The translations under genes were made by a program, and so were the position numbers. From Niastella sp. (lineage in GTDB: Bacteria > Bacteroidota > Bacteroidia > Chitinophagales > Chitinophagaceae), in contig JAGIBF010000038.1 of assembly GCA_017744515.1 (NCBI GenBank), forward strand, positions 1-55,894: DNA of 55,894 nt. Reading direction: 5' to 3'. Of this stretch, positions 1-8,839 are shown piece after piece. Under the pieces are notes generated by a model. That model did not search any database, was not told the DNA's origin, and was given only the letters and a program-made list of their open reading frames with translations. Within the stretch, counting starts at the first letter, position 1, and each line of letters begins with the position of its first letter.

Positions 1-152
1 ATGATGTAGGGATACTCCATACCAACCCCCACCTAAAGGCGCATTTTACTAAAACATAAATTCCCTGTTGTTTGATGAAAATCAAGCAAGCCTGTCCTGT
101 CGGGCACAAGCCCCCCTCACCACATATATCACCTCATTAGTTATTTTTTCTG

Positions 153-2552
153 CTACTCACTCCGCAAATTCCTGATCGGATTGGTGAGCGCTTTAACGAT
201 AGTTTGTATGGCAACGATCAATGCGATCAAGGCGGCGAGGATCACAGCCACTGTAATAAACGGCACCCAGTTGATATTAATACGGTACACGAAATTGTCC
301 AGCCAGTTCTCCAAAGCCAGATAAGCCAGCGGCCAGGCAATGAGGTTGGCCAGCAAGATCATCCAGGCAAACTCTTTCAGGAACAATACGATGATCTGCA
401 TGCCTGAAGCACCCAACACTTTACGGATACCCACTTCCTTCATGCGGCGCGTAATACTGAGCGTCACGATACCCAAAACACCCAGCAACACGATCACGAG
501 CGCCAGCAGGGTAGCGGTCTGTGCCGCTTTCTTCAATTGTATTTCCGATCGGTACATGAAGCCAAGCGTATCATCCATGAATTTGTAGTCAAATGGCGCG
601 CCCGGCATCACGGTGGCCCACTTTTTTTCCAGCGCTGACAATGTTTGTGAAAGATTGCCCGGCTTTACCTTGAAGGACAGGTAACGGTAAGCAAGGGTAT
701 TTTTTATGTGCGTAATGTACAGAGGATTAATGGCGGCATGTTTACTTTGAAAGTGGAAGTCTTTCATCACGCCGCAAATGGTGAATGCATCAGGAATGCC
801 CTCCATCCTTACCAATTGCCCCACGGCGGCAGCAGGGTCTTGCCAGCCCATGGCTTTGGCCGCTGTTTCGTTGATCACCAAAGTGGTGGTATCCTTTCCA
901 AGGTAAGTGCCAGCTACCATCTTCATGCCATAGGTAGCAGCATATTGGTCATCAGTGGTTAATCCGGTGAAAGTAACTGCACGGCTTGAATCTTCGCCCT
1001 GTTTAAATAACCTGGCGCCGCCGCCGCTCATACCATCCGGTATTTCATACGATACGGTAGCTGCTGTCACAAATGGCAGACTGGCCATTTCATTGCGTAC
1101 GGTTTCCATATGCCGCACGCCTTCGGCTGTCCAGTCGCGGGGAACAGTAGCCGTGATCACCTGTTCCTTATCATAACCCAGGCTGCTATTGAAGGAGTAG
1201 GTAATCTGTTTGTCGATAATGATAGCGCCCACGAATACCACGATAGCGGTGGTAAACTGGAGCGCAATGAGAGAACGGCGAAAGACTACTTTCTCTTTGA
1301 TCGTTTTCAGCTTGCCTTTCAGTGAATCAACTGATGGTTGCAGGGAGAGGACGAAGGCCGGGTATAATCCAGCCAGTGCGCCTGTCACCAGCGCCATCAA
1401 CACAGGCACAGCTACGAATGGTGCCGGCAATGCGGTGAGTGATGGAAGCGCTCTGCCCAGCATGTTGCCCGCAAAGGGCGCAGTCCATTGGTAGATGCCC
1501 AGCGCCAATAAGGTGCTTAAAGTTGCCATTACGATCGACTCGACCAGGAATTGCCCGATAAGTTGCCGACGCGTCCCGCCCATTACTTTACGTACACCGA
1601 TCTCTTTGAGCCTTGTAGTGGCATTACCGATACTGATATTGATGAAGTTGATAACGGCCATCACCAGGATGAAGAGTGCCACGAACGACAAGGTATACAC
1701 CATCCGGCGGGCAAGGCCATTATTCAATTGCAGGTAGTATTCATTCAGCGGGATCAGGTTCACCTGCAGGTTGTTGACGATGTCAGCCTGTGTGTTCAGC
1801 TTCAGTAATTGCTGTATAGGCTTTTGCAGGTCGGCTGTCCGTACACCTTTCTTTAGTTTTACATAATTGATGATAGAAGTGTTTTGCCAGGCCTGAAAGC
1901 CGTCATAGCGGCCAAAGAAACGAAGGCTTTCTACCGGCAGGAAGATCTCATTGCGCGTATTGGTAAAGTTGGTCACCGTATTATAAGGCAGGTCTTTCAA
2001 CACACCGGTAATGATGAAATCCTGTTTGCCGCCACCCGCAAAAGATTGCAGCGTGAGCGTTTCACCCATCACATCGGTACGGCCAAAGTATTTGCGAGCC
2101 TTGCCCTCCGTGATCACGACAGAGTTGGGGTTGTTGAGCGCTGTGCGTGCATCGCCCTGCAATAGCGGAAAGCCGGTCATCGTAAAGAAACTGGCATCGC
2201 CCGGCTGTAATCCTTCCCTGAAATATTTGTTGCCTTTAGACACGATGGAGGTAATGCCATCATGGTGATAGTAATCCTCCACCAGGTCCGGGAAGTTCTC
2301 TTTAAGCGCTTTGGCCAGTGGGGCAGGCGTGGTAAGGTCCATGCCCATTTCAGGTTTTGCCCACTTGCTTTGCAGCATAAACACGCGGTCATTGTCGGGT
2401 ATAGCGTCGTTCACGCGCAGCTCACCCCATACATATGTACCGATCAACAACACAAAGGCCATCCCTGCTGAAAGGCCGAGAATGTTGATAAAGGAGAAAG
2501 TCTTGTGTTTCACAATGTTTCTCCACGCCAGCAGAATGAAGTTTTTAAACAC
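153..2552 (-). CDS. MacB/FtsX-type ABC permease P16 (last of array)
   Basis: Inner-membrane ABC permease of 799 residues with two FtsX units and two periplasmic MacB-type domains. Hydrophobic segments lie near residues 21-43, 286-306, 337-357, 376-402, 427-447, 680-700, 727-749 and 761-785. The first cytoplasmic coupling motif is KEIGVRKVMGG (316-326) and the second KEVGIRKVLGAS (705-716). PCD2 carries the family motif GVMKDFHFQS (594-603). It has no ATPase domain, so it must borrow an ATPase; the only one in the array is at 41444-42121. It is the most divergent at the C-terminus (NPIRNLRSE instead of NPVKSLRSE). It lies 144 bases after P15. The 152 bases beyond its stop show no convincing terminator, so the array may continue outside the window. 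The cargo is unknown; family knowledge (MacB, LolCE) suggests export or extraction from the inner membrane or periplasm. Confidence 0.9.
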   Translation of the reverse strand: MFKNFILLAWRNIVKHKTFSFINILGLSAGMAFVLLIGTYVWGELRVNDAIPDNDRVFMLQSKWAKPEMGMDLTTPAPLAKALKENFPDLVEDYYHHDGITSIVSKGNKYFREGLQPGDASFFTMTGFPLLQGDARTALNNPNSVVITEGKARKYFGRTDVMGETLTLQSFAGGGKQDFIITGVLKDLPYNTVTNFTNTRNEIFLPVESLRFFGRYDGFQAWQNTSIINYVKLKKGVRTADLQKPIQQLLKLNTQADIVNNLQVNLIPLNEYYLQLNNGLARRMVYTLSFVALFILVMAVINFINISIGNATTRLKEIGVRKVMGGTRRQLIGQFLVESIVMATLSTLLALGIYQWTAPFAGNMLGRALPSLTALPAPFVAVPVLMALVTGALAGLYPAFVLSLQPSVDSLKGKLKTIKEKVVFRRSLIALQFTTAIVVFVGAIIIDKQITYSFNSSLGYDKEQVITATVPRDWTAEGVRHMETVRNEMASLPFVTAATVSYEIPDGMSGGGARLFKQGEDSSRAVTFTGLTTDDQYAATYGMKMVAGTYLGKDTTTLVINETAAKAMGWQDPAAAVGQLVRMEGIPDAFTICGVMKDFHFQSKHAAINPLYITHIKNTLAYRYLSFKVKPGNLSQTLSALEKKWATVMPGAPFDYKFMDDTLGFMYRSEIQLKKAAQTATLLALVIVLLGVLGIVTLSITRRMKEVGIRKVLGASGMQIIVLFLKEFAWMILLANLIAWPLAYLALENWLDNFVYRININWVPFITVAVILAALIALIVAIQTIVKALTNPIRNLRSE

Positions 2553-2586
2553 GGCTTATTATTTTAATGAAAGGTTTCCCTCTTTT

Positions 2587-2656
2587 GTCATTTCGAACCC
2601 TGCCATACGAACTTGCATTTGCAGCCAGTACACAGGGTGAGAAATCTGCTATCGAA
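2587..2656. repeat. Extragenic repeat with imperfect inverted ends
   Basis: In the gap between P15 and P16. The left end GTCATTTCGAACCCTG (2587-2602) faces CAGGGTGAGAAATCTG (2633-2648), giving paired CCCTG/CAGGG and ATTTC/GAAAT segments, and the element ends with TATCGAAG. The form (GTCATTTCGA ... GAGAAATCTG) is one I recognise as a dispersed repeat of Bacteroidota genomes. Copy number cannot be judged here. Confidence 0.5.
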
Positions 2657-2671
2657 GCAAAAGTGTATTTC

Positions 2672-2690
2672 GCTCAAAGCTCGCAGCTTG
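2672..2690. repeat. AGCTCG-type extragenic element, short copy
   Basis: A short run of GCTC/AGCTCGCAGCTTG units ending seven bases before the P15 stop codon. It is the shortest member of the AGCTCG family found in eight gaps of the array. Confidence 0.45.
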
Positions 2691-2696
2691 CCTTCA

Positions 2697-5138
2697 CTAC
2701 TCACTTCTCAAACTCTTCACCGGGCTATCCGTCACAGCACGCGCCGCCTGCAGCACAATCGTGAACAGCGCAATGATCAACGCCAGCACACCTGCCACGG
2801 CAAATATCCACCAGCCGATGTGAATACGGTAAGCAAAGTCCTGCAACCACTGGTGCATGACATACCAGCCCACGGGAATGGCCAACACCAGCGCCACGAG
2901 GATCAGTTTCATAAAGTCTTTGGACAGCAACACCAATATACTCTGCGCCGAAGCGCCCAGCACTTTGCGGATGCCGATCTCTTTGGTACGTTGTATCACA
3001 TTATAAGCTGATAATCCCAACAGGCCAAAGCAGGCAATGAGGATAGCAAGGAAGGCGAAGATGCCGAACACTTTTCCAAAGAGGATATCCGATTTATACT
3101 GCTCGCTGAAAGTTTCATCGAGGAAGGTATAATTGAAGGGGTCATCAGGGAAAAACTTATCCCAGTTCTGCTTGATCGCCGCAATGGTAGCAGGCAGGTT
3201 GCCTGCCTCCACTTTGATGGAATAGCAGCTACGGCTGCCGGGCCTGAACCGGAACAACATAGGCTCGATGGCTTTTTGCAGTCCCTGCTGATGGAAGTCG
3301 GCCAGTATGCCTACTACAGTATTGGTATCACGGCCACTGTTGATCCGCTTGCCGATCGCAGCTTCGGCATTGGGGAAACCAAGTACTTTAAGCGCTTTTT
3401 CATTGAGCATCACATTCTTCCTCTCTGTGCCAAAGTCGTTGGCAAAGTTCCTGCCTGCTACCAGCTTCATACCAAACAAAGGAATAAAATCAGCATCTAT
3501 GCCCAGGTTATACAATGTGTTGCCTGCTTCCGCACCGGCTTCTACCCGCTTATGTGTATTGGTCCAGTAGATCTCCTGTCCCATTACATTGGAAGAAGCT
3601 GCCATCTGCTTTACGCCACTGAGCTGCCCAAGACTGGTCTTGAATGGCTGGATCGTGTTGTTGTATACAGAATCCGATACCGACCTCGCGCCTTCCACTA
3701 CCATTGTCTGGTCTATGTTGGCGCCCAACTTTTGATCACGCATAAAACTTACCTGCTTGTACACGATGATGGTACCGGCGATCAATACCACGGAAGTAGT
3801 GAACTGTACCACGATAAGCCCTTTACGCAACAACAGCCCGCTGGTAGAGTTCTTGAACATGCCTTTGAGTACAGTAATAGGTTGGAAACCCGAAAGCACA
3901 AAAGCAGGGTACATGCCCGATAATAAAGTGCCACCAATAAACAGAATGGCAAAGAGCTGCCAGTAGTGAGGCGTTAAGGATATATTGGTAGAGGGATGAC
4001 CGGTAAATTGATCGAAAGGATTCAACAGCACATAGAAGATGCCGACCGAAAGCAGCAGCGCTACTACATTGAGCAAAAAACTTTCAGTAAGGAACTGCCT
4101 GATCAGGTCGGTCCGTAAAGCCCCCAGCACTTTACGTACACCCACTTCCCGTGCCCGTTCCACCGAGCGCGCAGTAGCAAGGTTGATGTAATTGATCCAG
4201 GCAATGCCGATGATGAATATCGCTACCAGGAATAAGAAACCAACAGCCTGCCCGTTGCCATTCACCTCAGCTTCCTGGTTGAAATTGGAATACAGGTGAA
4301 TATCCTTCATGGGCATCATATAGATCTCCGTCTTGAAGTTGTTCTTTTTGGCCCATTCCGTACTGTTCATATACTTGTCGCTGAAGGCAGGTATTTTGGC
4401 AGCCAGCTTATTTACGTCCGTTCCGGGTTTCAGTTGTATATAAGCGTAAAAGTCATACCATCCCCAGCCCGTTTCCGCCGCATTGCTGCTGTCCCCCCCT
4501 TCGAGCAGCAATTTCTTGAACGTGTCATACGACACCAGGTATTTGATATCGAGGTGTGAATTGGACGGGTAATCCTTGAACACCCCGCTTATTTCATAAC
4601 CCTTTAGTTGACCACCATCGCGCACTTTCAGCTGTTTGCCCAACACATCTTTAGTGCCAAAGTATTTATTGGCCATGCTTTGCGAAATGATCAGCTTATC
4701 GGGGCCTGTGAGCGCTGTAGATGGATTACCCTGTACCAGCGGAATGTTGAACATGGACATGATCGACTGGTCGGCAAAGTAGCCCTTCGTTTCATTGAAC
4801 TTCGACTGGGTAGCCTCATTCACCATGAGGCATTCTGCATCGATCAGCCGGCAGAAATCCTGCACTTCCGGGAAGTCTTTTTTCATGGTCGGCGCGATAG
4901 CCGGGTACACGGTGGCCGATTTCCACCGCAGTTCACCGCCTTTATAACTGTCTATCCGCAGCCGTACGATGTTATCCCCTTGTTGATGGAAATCGTCATA
5001 GCTCCTTTCATACGATACGTAGTGGAAGATGAGCAGGCAGCAGGTCATGCCAATGGTAAGCCCTGCAATATTGAGAAACGTATTGCCCCGGCGTTTGCCA
5101 AGGTTGCGTACAGCGATCTTGATATAGTTGGTTATCAT
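2697..5138 (-). CDS. MacB/FtsX-type ABC permease P15
   Basis: An 813-residue permease with the double-FtsX plan. TM1 is at about 21-42; other hydrophobic segments lie near 300-320, 350-372, 393-415, 440-461, 688-712, 742-762 and 775-797. Coupling motifs are EVGVRKVLGA (331-340) and KEIGIRKVLGAS (719-730). PCD2 has ILADFHQQGLQ in place of the usual VVKDFHFxSL. That HQ-GLQ variant, together with SVERA-(R/K)-E in the first coupling region and a TSG-LLRK linker, is shared with P11, so these two look like closest relatives within the array. It ends in DSPVKSLRSE. It sits 82 bases after P14 and 144 bases before P16. Cargo unknown. Confidence 0.9.
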   Translation of the reverse strand: MITNYIKIAVRNLGKRRGNTFLNIAGLTIGMTCCLLIFHYVSYERSYDDFHQQGDNIVRLRIDSYKGGELRWKSATVYPAIAPTMKKDFPEVQDFCRLIDAECLMVNEATQSKFNETKGYFADQSIMSMFNIPLVQGNPSTALTGPDKLIISQSMANKYFGTKDVLGKQLKVRDGGQLKGYEISGVFKDYPSNSHLDIKYLVSYDTFKKLLLEGGDSSNAAETGWGWYDFYAYIQLKPGTDVNKLAAKIPAFSDKYMNSTEWAKKNNFKTEIYMMPMKDIHLYSNFNQEAEVNGNGQAVGFLFLVAIFIIGIAWINYINLATARSVERAREVGVRKVLGALRTDLIRQFLTESFLLNVVALLLSVGIFYVLLNPFDQFTGHPSTNISLTPHYWQLFAILFIGGTLLSGMYPAFVLSGFQPITVLKGMFKNSTSGLLLRKGLIVVQFTTSVVLIAGTIIVYKQVSFMRDQKLGANIDQTMVVEGARSVSDSVYNNTIQPFKTSLGQLSGVKQMAASSNVMGQEIYWTNTHKRVEAGAEAGNTLYNLGIDADFIPLFGMKLVAGRNFANDFGTERKNVMLNEKALKVLGFPNAEAAIGKRINSGRDTNTVVGILADFHQQGLQKAIEPMLFRFRPGSRSCYSIKVEAGNLPATIAAIKQNWDKFFPDDPFNYTFLDETFSEQYKSDILFGKVFGIFAFLAILIACFGLLGLSAYNVIQRTKEIGIRKVLGASAQSILVLLSKDFMKLILVALVLAIPVGWYVMHQWLQDFAYRIHIGWWIFAVAGVLALIIALFTIVLQAARAVTDSPVKSLRSE

Positions 5139-5186
5139 GATCAGGGTTTTATTAGTTGGTGTTATTCTTAAAAGATTTACTGTATT

Positions 5187-5213
5187 AGCTCGAAGCTCGT
5201 TGCCCGCAGCTTG
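5187..5213. repeat. AGCTCG-type extragenic element
   Basis: Clustered AGCTCGAAGCTCGTTG units in the 82-base gap between P14 and P15, just downstream of the P14 stop on the minus strand. One of eight members in the array. Confidence 0.5.
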
Positions 5214-5220
5214 CCTCCGT

Positions 5221-7602
5221 CTACTCGCTCCTAAGGCTCTTCACCGGGTTGGCGCTCGCCGTACGGATACAATGGTAGCCAATGGTCAACACGGCGATGA
5301 TCAGCGTAACCGCTGTCGATAGCACAAATACTTTCCAGCTGATATCGATCTTGTACGTGAACTCCTGCAACCATTTGTTGGCCGCATACCAGGCAATCGG
5401 CCAGGCAAGGAGATTGCCCAATAACACCAACAGCACAAAATCTTTCGACAGCAGCGTAAGCAGGTTGCTCATGCTGGCGCCGATCACTTTGCGGATGCCG
5501 ATCTCTTTGGTGCGCACTTCGGAGGCATGGGCTGTCAACCCAAATAATCCAAGGCAGGATATGACGATGGCCAGTATCGAGAACACATTCAGTATAGTGC
5601 TCATGTTATTCTCCTTCTTGTACAAGCCGGAAATTTTATCATCGAGAAATCCATAGCTGAACATCGTATTGGGCGATATGGCTTTCACCTTGTTTTCAAG
5701 AAAGCTGATCAGCGAAGCCGTATTGGTAGCTTTGGTCTTGATGAACAGGTTGCCTGTCCATTGAGGCCTGTATTGCAATACCAATGGCTCTATCTGGTGA
5801 TGCAGGGAGGCGAAGTGGAAATCTTTCATCACGCCGACCACTTTTCCCTGAATGTTCATTGTGTTATTGACAACCGCAGCCCCTATCGGGTCCTTTAGTC
5901 CCAGCTGGCTTGCTGCCTTTTCATTGATGATAAAGTTAGAGGAATCATTGAAAGCGCGGGAGAAATTACGTCCTGCCTTCAGCTTGATATCCATCACATC
6001 GAGGTAGTGTTCATCCACCCGCATTACCTGTACGGAGGAATATTCTTTATTGGGATCTGGATTGACAGGCGTAACAGATTCTACACTCAGGCCATCACCA
6101 ATTACATTCGAAGCTTTGCCGATGGCCAGTACATCCGGATTTTGCATCAGCTGCTGTTCCAGTACCTCCGGATGTTTTACCGCCTGCTCCTGGAAATTGC
6201 CATACAACCTGGCCACGATCACATTGTTGCGGTCGAAGCCCAGTTCCTTGTCATGAAACAATTGCATTTGCTGATAGATCAGTACGGTGGAGATGATCAG
6301 CAACCCGGAAACCACAAACTGAAACACAACAAGACCTTTACGCAGGTAAGAAGCGGACGAACGTGGCATCCGGTTAGCCTTTATAGAGCTGGCTGCATCA
6401 AACTTTGTGATGAACAGGGCAGGGAACAGGCCGGACAACAGCCCCACAAAAATGACCATCCCGATAATGATGAGCAGGTTGATGGGCTTCAACAACTCCC
6501 AGGCGGCTACATCATTACCGGTAATATTGTTATAGAAGGGCAAGGCTATTTGATACAGTCCTATGGCAACTATTGCGCCCAGGCAGGTAAGTATAAATGC
6601 TTCACCCATGAACTGCAGCACCAGCTGACCTTTATCGGCGCCCAGTATTTTGCGGATACCTACCTCCTTGATCCGCTTCAGCGCTTGTGTAGTAAATAGG
6701 TTGATGAAATTTACACAGGCGATCAGCAGGATCAATATTTCAACGCCTATAAAAATGTAGATATAGGTCATGGTGCTGTTGGCGCCCATCTCCTGTATTA
6801 GATTTGAATTAAGATGTATGTCTGTGATGGGCTGAAAGCGCCATTTCTCTGCTTCCGGTTTTATTTCCGCTGCAGTGCCCCATCCTGCATAATACTTCAT
6901 GTAAAAGTCCTTCAGCTTTCTGTCTGCCTTTGCCTGCTCCTGCGGCTCCTTAAAAGCTACATAGGTCCAGCCAAACATCCATCCCCGGTTATTATACCAG
7001 TCAGGAGGAATTTGTTTGTACCACGAAGACATAGATGCGAGATAATCGAATTGCAGGTGACTGTTCCCCTTCAGGTCTTCTATCACACCCTTTACCCACA
7101 TTTCTTCTTTATCGCTGAAGGTGAGTTTTTGATTCAGTGGGTCTTTATTGCCAAAGTATTTCTTTGCCATGCTGCGGGTGATCACAATAGCATTGGGCTC
7201 ACTCAATGCCTGTACAGGTTTACCGGCAACAGCCTTCAGGCCAAACGCATCCACTACGGAAGAGTCGGCATAATACCCTTTACTTTCACCTTGCACTTCA
7301 GGCCCTGCACTCACTACCTGGTTGCCACGATCTGCGAAACGAACGATACTTTGTATCTCCGGGAAATACTTCTGCAACTCACCGGCGAGGGGAGGAGAAC
7401 TTTTGGCCCACTCGGTGTTCACTACCCTGTACAGCCGGTTGTGTTTGGGGAAGTTCTTTTCATAGCTCAGTTCTTCCTTGATATGAAGTGTGAGCAAAAG
7501 TCCGCAGGATATGCCAATGGCGAGTCCAAACAGGTTGAACAGGCTGTACGTCTTTTGACGGAACAGGTTGCGCCAGGCAGTTTTTAGATAGTTTTTAATC
7601 AC
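5221..7602 (-). CDS. MacB/FtsX-type ABC permease P14
   Basis: A 793-residue double-FtsX permease. TM1 spans about 21-40; the first FtsX unit has TMs near 280-300, 330-350 and 373-396, and the second near 668-690, 720-741 and 756-776. Coupling motifs are KEVGIRKILGA (312-322) and KEIGIRKVIGAS (699-710). PCD1 carries the usual AIVITRSMAKKYFG motif (138-151) and PCD2 VVGVMKDFHFASLHHQIEP (588-606). The C-terminus is ANPVKSLRSE. Upstream, 122 bases away, is the DUF4097-like gene, so this permease follows one of the two non-permease insertions in the series. Cargo unknown. Confidence 0.9.
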   Translation of the reverse strand: MIKNYLKTAWRNLFRQKTYSLFNLFGLAIGISCGLLLTLHIKEELSYEKNFPKHNRLYRVVNTEWAKSSPPLAGELQKYFPEIQSIVRFADRGNQVVSAGPEVQGESKGYYADSSVVDAFGLKAVAGKPVQALSEPNAIVITRSMAKKYFGNKDPLNQKLTFSDKEEMWVKGVIEDLKGNSHLQFDYLASMSSWYKQIPPDWYNNRGWMFGWTYVAFKEPQEQAKADRKLKDFYMKYYAGWGTAAEIKPEAEKWRFQPITDIHLNSNLIQEMGANSTMTYIYIFIGVEILILLIACVNFINLFTTQALKRIKEVGIRKILGADKGQLVLQFMGEAFILTCLGAIVAIGLYQIALPFYNNITGNDVAAWELLKPINLLIIIGMVIFVGLLSGLFPALFITKFDAASSIKANRMPRSSASYLRKGLVVFQFVVSGLLIISTVLIYQQMQLFHDKELGFDRNNVIVARLYGNFQEQAVKHPEVLEQQLMQNPDVLAIGKASNVIGDGLSVESVTPVNPDPNKEYSSVQVMRVDEHYLDVMDIKLKAGRNFSRAFNDSSNFIINEKAASQLGLKDPIGAAVVNNTMNIQGKVVGVMKDFHFASLHHQIEPLVLQYRPQWTGNLFIKTKATNTASLISFLENKVKAISPNTMFSYGFLDDKISGLYKKENNMSTILNVFSILAIVISCLGLFGLTAHASEVRTKEIGIRKVIGASMSNLLTLLSKDFVLLVLLGNLLAWPIAWYAANKWLQEFTYKIDISWKVFVLSTAVTLIIAVLTIGYHCIRTASANPVKSLRSE

Positions 7603-7631
7603 AGGTCATTAGTTTGGTAGTTTTTGGATAG

Positions 7632-7722
7632 CAACGAGCTGCAGGCTGTGAGCTTCGGGCCTTTTAAATCGAATACCTTCCTGTGTTCAGCTCGCAGCTC
7701 GAAGCTCGTCGCTCATAGCTTG
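7632..7722. repeat. AGCTCG-type element, inverted pair
   Basis: In the gap between the DUF4097 gene and P14. One cluster in one orientation (AACGAGCTGCAGGCTGTGAG, from 7632) and a second in the opposite orientation (CAGCTCGCAGCTCGAAGCTC, from 7688) flank about 30 bases of AT-richer sequence, so the transcript could fold into a long imperfect hairpin. Confidence 0.5.
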
Positions 7723-7724
7723 TT

Positions 7725-8765
7725 TTACTTGATCGTCAGCGTCACCCTTCCGCTATGGCCTTTGATCGTAACAGGTATGCCACCGCCGTTCAGCTTGCCA
7801 TCTATCAGGTCATCTTCAATAGTGCCGCTGAAGTTGTTCAGCTTGTCAGCTTTCACTTTATCGCCAGACAGTCTCAGGTCCATGCCCTTGTTGCCAGGTA
7901 TGGTGAGGCTTACGTTGCCACCGGAATTGGCCAGTTTCACATAGCTGCCAAGCTCTTTAATATTGATCGTCATATGCCCGCCGCTCGTAGAGGCACTCAC
8001 ACTGCAGGAAAGATCCTGCAAGGAAACATTACCACCGGAAGTAACGGCTGATAGTTCGCCGCCGATGGTATTTCCACTTACATTACCGCCGCTGGTAGTA
8101 GCATCTACATTGCCGGTGAGGCTTTCAAGGGTTACGTTGCCACCGGAGGTAGTAAGTTCCAGCTTTCCATTGCTGTTCTTTGCGTGGATATTACCTCCAC
8201 TGGTGATCAGGGTAATATCATCTTTGGAATCGCTGAGGTGGATATTGCCGCCGGAAGTAACACCCTTGATCTTGCCCGCAAGGTCTTCAACATGCAGGTT
8301 GCCGCCGCTTGTTCTGAAGTCCTGTACACCGTTTAAATGAGCAATGTGGATATTGCCGCCGCTGGTAATGAGATTGGTGGTCACATTGCGGGGCACGTAT
8401 ATCCTGAAGGATACCGAAAGCGCCCTTTTCCAATCCCATTTCTTGTTCTTGGGTTTGGCAATGGCAGTCAGCTTATTGTCAGCCGTTGTAATGGAAAAAT
8501 CATAGTCCTCTTGCAGCCTTTTCTCTATCTCGTCTTTGCTCAGTACGTTTTTGCGTCCGTTGTTGGGATATACATACACTTCGATCTTGGCCTCCGCATC
8601 GGTACCACCTGTTACGGTGATATTACCGCCGGAGGTTTCAGCCTGCACCTTTTGGATATTGGCGCTGGACAAAGATTTAGTAAGATAAGGCACATCATCC
8701 TGCACTTGTGCATTGGCTACATTGGCAAGACCTGCAACGAGCAGGAGGGTGAGTATTTGTTTCAT
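7725..8765 (-). CDS. DUF4097-like exported beta-repeat protein
   Basis: A 346-residue protein with a signal peptide (cleavage likely after ANA, residue 19). The region 133-290 is built of repeats with the core (T/N)SGG(N/H): Ser of SGG is at 135, 153, 171, 189, 207, 225, 243 and 261, exactly 18 residues apart, with a ninth at 281 and an isolated one at 45. Alternating hydrophobic positions (NIHI, NLHV, NVSL) suggest a right-handed parallel beta-helix or stacked beta-sheet, as known for DUF4097/adhesin-like families. It has no catalytic motif that I recognise and no lipobox. It sits inside the permease array between P13 (74 bases upstream) and P14 (122 bases downstream), on the same strand, so it is probably co-expressed. 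It may be a periplasmic or surface accessory; this is inference. Confidence 0.85.
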   Translation of the reverse strand: MKQILTLLLVAGLANVANAQVQDDVPYLTKSLSSANIQKVQAETSGGNITVTGGTDAEAKIEVYVYPNNGRKNVLSKDEIEKRLQEDYDFSITTADNKLTAIAKPKNKKWDWKRALSVSFRIYVPRNVTTNLITSGGNIHIAHLNGVQDFRTSGGNLHVEDLAGKIKGVTSGGNIHLSDSKDDITLITSGGNIHAKNSNGKLELTTSGGNVTLESLTGNVDATTSGGNVSGNTIGGELSAVTSGGNVSLQDLSCSVSASTSGGHMTINIKELGSYVKLANSGGNVSLTIPGNKGMDLRLSGDKVKADKLNNFSGTIEDDLIDGKLNGGGIPVTIKGHSGRVTLTIK

Positions 8766-8801
8766 GGTATGACTGTTTAAAGTGTTTTATTGATTGTATT
8801 T

Positions 8802-8835
8802 AGCCCGCTGCTCGCCGCTCGTGGCTCACAGCTTG
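8802..8835. repeat. AGCTCG-type extragenic element
   Basis: GCTGCTCGCCGCTCGTGGCT-rich cluster in the 74-base gap between P13 and the DUF4097 gene. It is nearly identical to the copy at 28627-28660, more alike than to the other members. Confidence 0.55.
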
Positions 8836-8839
8836 TCTT

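Noticed and set aside
1..152. Possible terminator after P16 (GGGC-ACAA-GCCC)
   Set aside because: Only four base pairs with no T-run; not supportable as the end of the array.
8000..8600. CRISPR-like or tandem DNA repeat suggested by recurring GCCGCCGCT/ACCACCGGA words
   Set aside because: The recurrence is explained by the 18-residue (54-base) protein repeat of the DUF4097-like gene; units differ in sequence and are in one open frame.
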